From Pseudooctadecabacter sp. (GTDB lineage Bacteria > Pseudomonadota > Alphaproteobacteria > Rhodobacterales > Rhodobacteraceae): a DNA stretch of 5,005 nt. Positions 4,064 to 5,005 of this stretch are shown one piece after another (within the stretch, counting starts at the first letter, position 1; each line of letters begins with the position of its first letter). The notes under the pieces are model-generated. The model worked only from the letters and a program-made list of their open reading frames with translations. It was not told where the DNA came from and ran no database searches. The stretch is taken from positions 1-5,005 of the forward strand of contig JAHDFG010000164.1 in NCBI GenBank assembly GCA_020628265.1, written 5' to 3'. A program made the translations under genes and the position numbers.

Positions 4064-5005
4064 ATGACCGATCACGTACTGATCTTCGACACCACCCTGC
4101 GCGATGGCGAACAATCCCCTGGCGCGACGATGACCCACGCCGAAAAGCTGGAAATCGCCGAGATGCTGGACGACATGGGCGTCGACATCATCGAAGCAGG
4201 CTTTCCCATCGCCTCCGAAGGCGATTTCGCCGCCGTCTCCGAAATCGCAAAACGCTCCAAAGACGCGCAAATCTGCGGGCTGTCCCGCGCGAACTTCAAA
4301 GACATCGACCGCTGCTGGGAGGCCGTGAAACACAGCGCGCGCCCGCGCATCCACACGTTCATCGGCACCTCGCCCCTGCACCGCGCCATCCCGAACCTGA
4401 CCATGGACGAGATGGCAGACCGGATCCACGACTGCGTCACCCACGCCCGCAACCTGTGCGACAACGTGCAGTGGTCCAGCATGGACGCGACCCGCACGGA
4501 ATGGGATTTCCTCAAGCGGACCATCGACATCGCGATCAAGGCCGGTGCCACCACGATCAACATCCCCGACACTGTGGGCTACACCGAACCGGGCGAGAGC
4601 GCCGATCTGATCAAACGACTCATCGCCGAAGTCGACAATGCCGACACCGTGATCTTCTCCACCCATTGTCACAACGATCTCGGCATGGCGACGGCGAACT
4701 CTCTGGCCGCCGTCAACGGTGGGGCACGTCAGATCGAATGCACCATCAACGGTCTGGGCGAACGGGCCGGCAACACCGCGCTGGAAGAGGTCGTGATGGC
4801 CATGCGTGTCCGCAACGACATCATGCCGTTCGACACGCGCATCGACACGCGCAAGATCATGAATATCTCGCGCCGTGTGGCCACCGTCTCTGGCTTCCCC
4901 GTGCAATTCAACAAAGCCATCGTCGGCAAGAACGCCTTCGCCCACGAAAGCGGCATCCACCAGGACGGCATGCTGAAGAACCGCGAGACGTTCGAGGTGA
5001 TGAAA
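4064..5005 (+). CDS. leuA: 2-isopropylmalate synthase, N-terminal part (3' truncated)
   Basis: LeuA condenses acetyl-CoA with 2-oxoisovalerate, the first committed step of leucine synthesis, in the cytosol. The visible 314 residues cover most of the DRE-TIM barrel. FDTTLRDGEQSPG (8-20) carries Arg13 and metal ligand Asp14; H201 and H203 (THCHNDLG) and Asn237 (GERAGN) complete the divalent-metal site. AHESGIHQDGMLK (293-305) is a LeuA-type signature that separates it from homocitrate synthases. The C-terminal leucine-binding regulatory domain lies beyond the window, which ends on a codon boundary. The ATG has AAGGA 9 nt upstream, with a second AAGGA ten bases earlier. An upstream Leu-rich leader and alternative RNA helices point to control by leucine supply, alongside the feedback inhibition usual for the family. 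Confidence 0.97.
   Translation, partial: MTDHVLIFDTTLRDGEQSPGATMTHAEKLEIAEMLDDMGVDIIEAGFPIASEGDFAAVSEIAKRSKDAQICGLSRANFKDIDRCWEAVKHSARPRIHTFIGTSPLHRAIPNLTMDEMADRIHDCVTHARNLCDNVQWSSMDATRTEWDFLKRTIDIAIKAGATTINIPDTVGYTEPGESADLIKRLIAEVDNADTVIFSTHCHNDLGMATANSLAAVNGGARQIECTINGLGERAGNTALEEVVMAMRVRNDIMPFDTRIDTRKIMNISRRVATVSGFPVQFNKAIVGKNAFAHESGIHQDGMLKNRETFEVMK

Noticed and set aside
3968..4960. Long minus-strand open frame (330 codons) opposite leuA
   Set aside because: It is antisense to a clearly recognised leuA. Its His/Asp/Val/Gly-rich translation has the look of a GC-rich shadow frame and no domain.

Overview
The window looks like chromosomal DNA of an alphaproteobacterium, most likely a member of the Rhodobacteraceae (Roseobacter group). 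This is inferred from the GC-rich coding style, an FeS-type bacterial cryptochrome/photolyase of the PhrB/CryB kind, the style of the leuA gene, and a small AT-rich intergenic motif (TTTGGttCCAAA). It holds four complete protein genes, two genes cut by the window edges, one attenuator leader peptide, and several non-coding structures. I see no rRNA, tRNA, insertion sequence, prophage or CRISPR array.

Layout, left to right. (1) 1-434, plus strand: the 3' end of a MORN-repeat protein. (2) 506-709, minus strand, convergent with it: a small secreted low-complexity protein; a GC-rich hairpin lies between the two genes. (3) 710-972: an AT-rich spacer with a 5'-UTR hairpin and one arm of a 12-bp perfect inverted repeat whose other arm is in the end of the next gene. 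(4) 973-1431, minus: a GNAT acetyltransferase, preceded by a spacer that carries four CCATACG-type motifs at exact 11-bp spacing. (5) 1565-3088 and 3085-3744, both minus: a two-gene unit in which a short-chain dehydrogenase precedes an FeS (6-4) photolyase, joined by a 4-base GTGA overlap. (6) 3745-4063: a divergent control region with a promoter-like -10 box, a Leu-rich 18-residue leader peptide and competing RNA pairings. (7) 4064-5005, plus: the first 314 codons of leuA (2-isopropylmalate synthase), cut by the window end.

Functional picture. The clearest regulatory system is the leuA attenuator. A leader peptide with six leucines in eighteen residues precedes leuA. Segment 1 (CGCTCA, 3943-3948) and segment 3 (3'-most copy, 4008-4017) can each pair with segment 2 (3982-3991), and the 2:3 pairing excludes a fourth helix (3996-4005 with 4024-4033). 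This is the topology of classical ribosome-mediated attenuation, but the last helix has no U-tract, so the termination step is unclear. The leader ATG lies about where transcription should start and has no Shine-Dalgarno sequence, so the leader mRNA may be leaderless. The photolyase gene has every cluster-ligand, active-site and electron-transfer residue I could align by spacing to Agrobacterium PhrB, and its GTG start gives a 507-residue protein, the length I recall for PhrB.

All calls come from reading the sequence; no database search was run.
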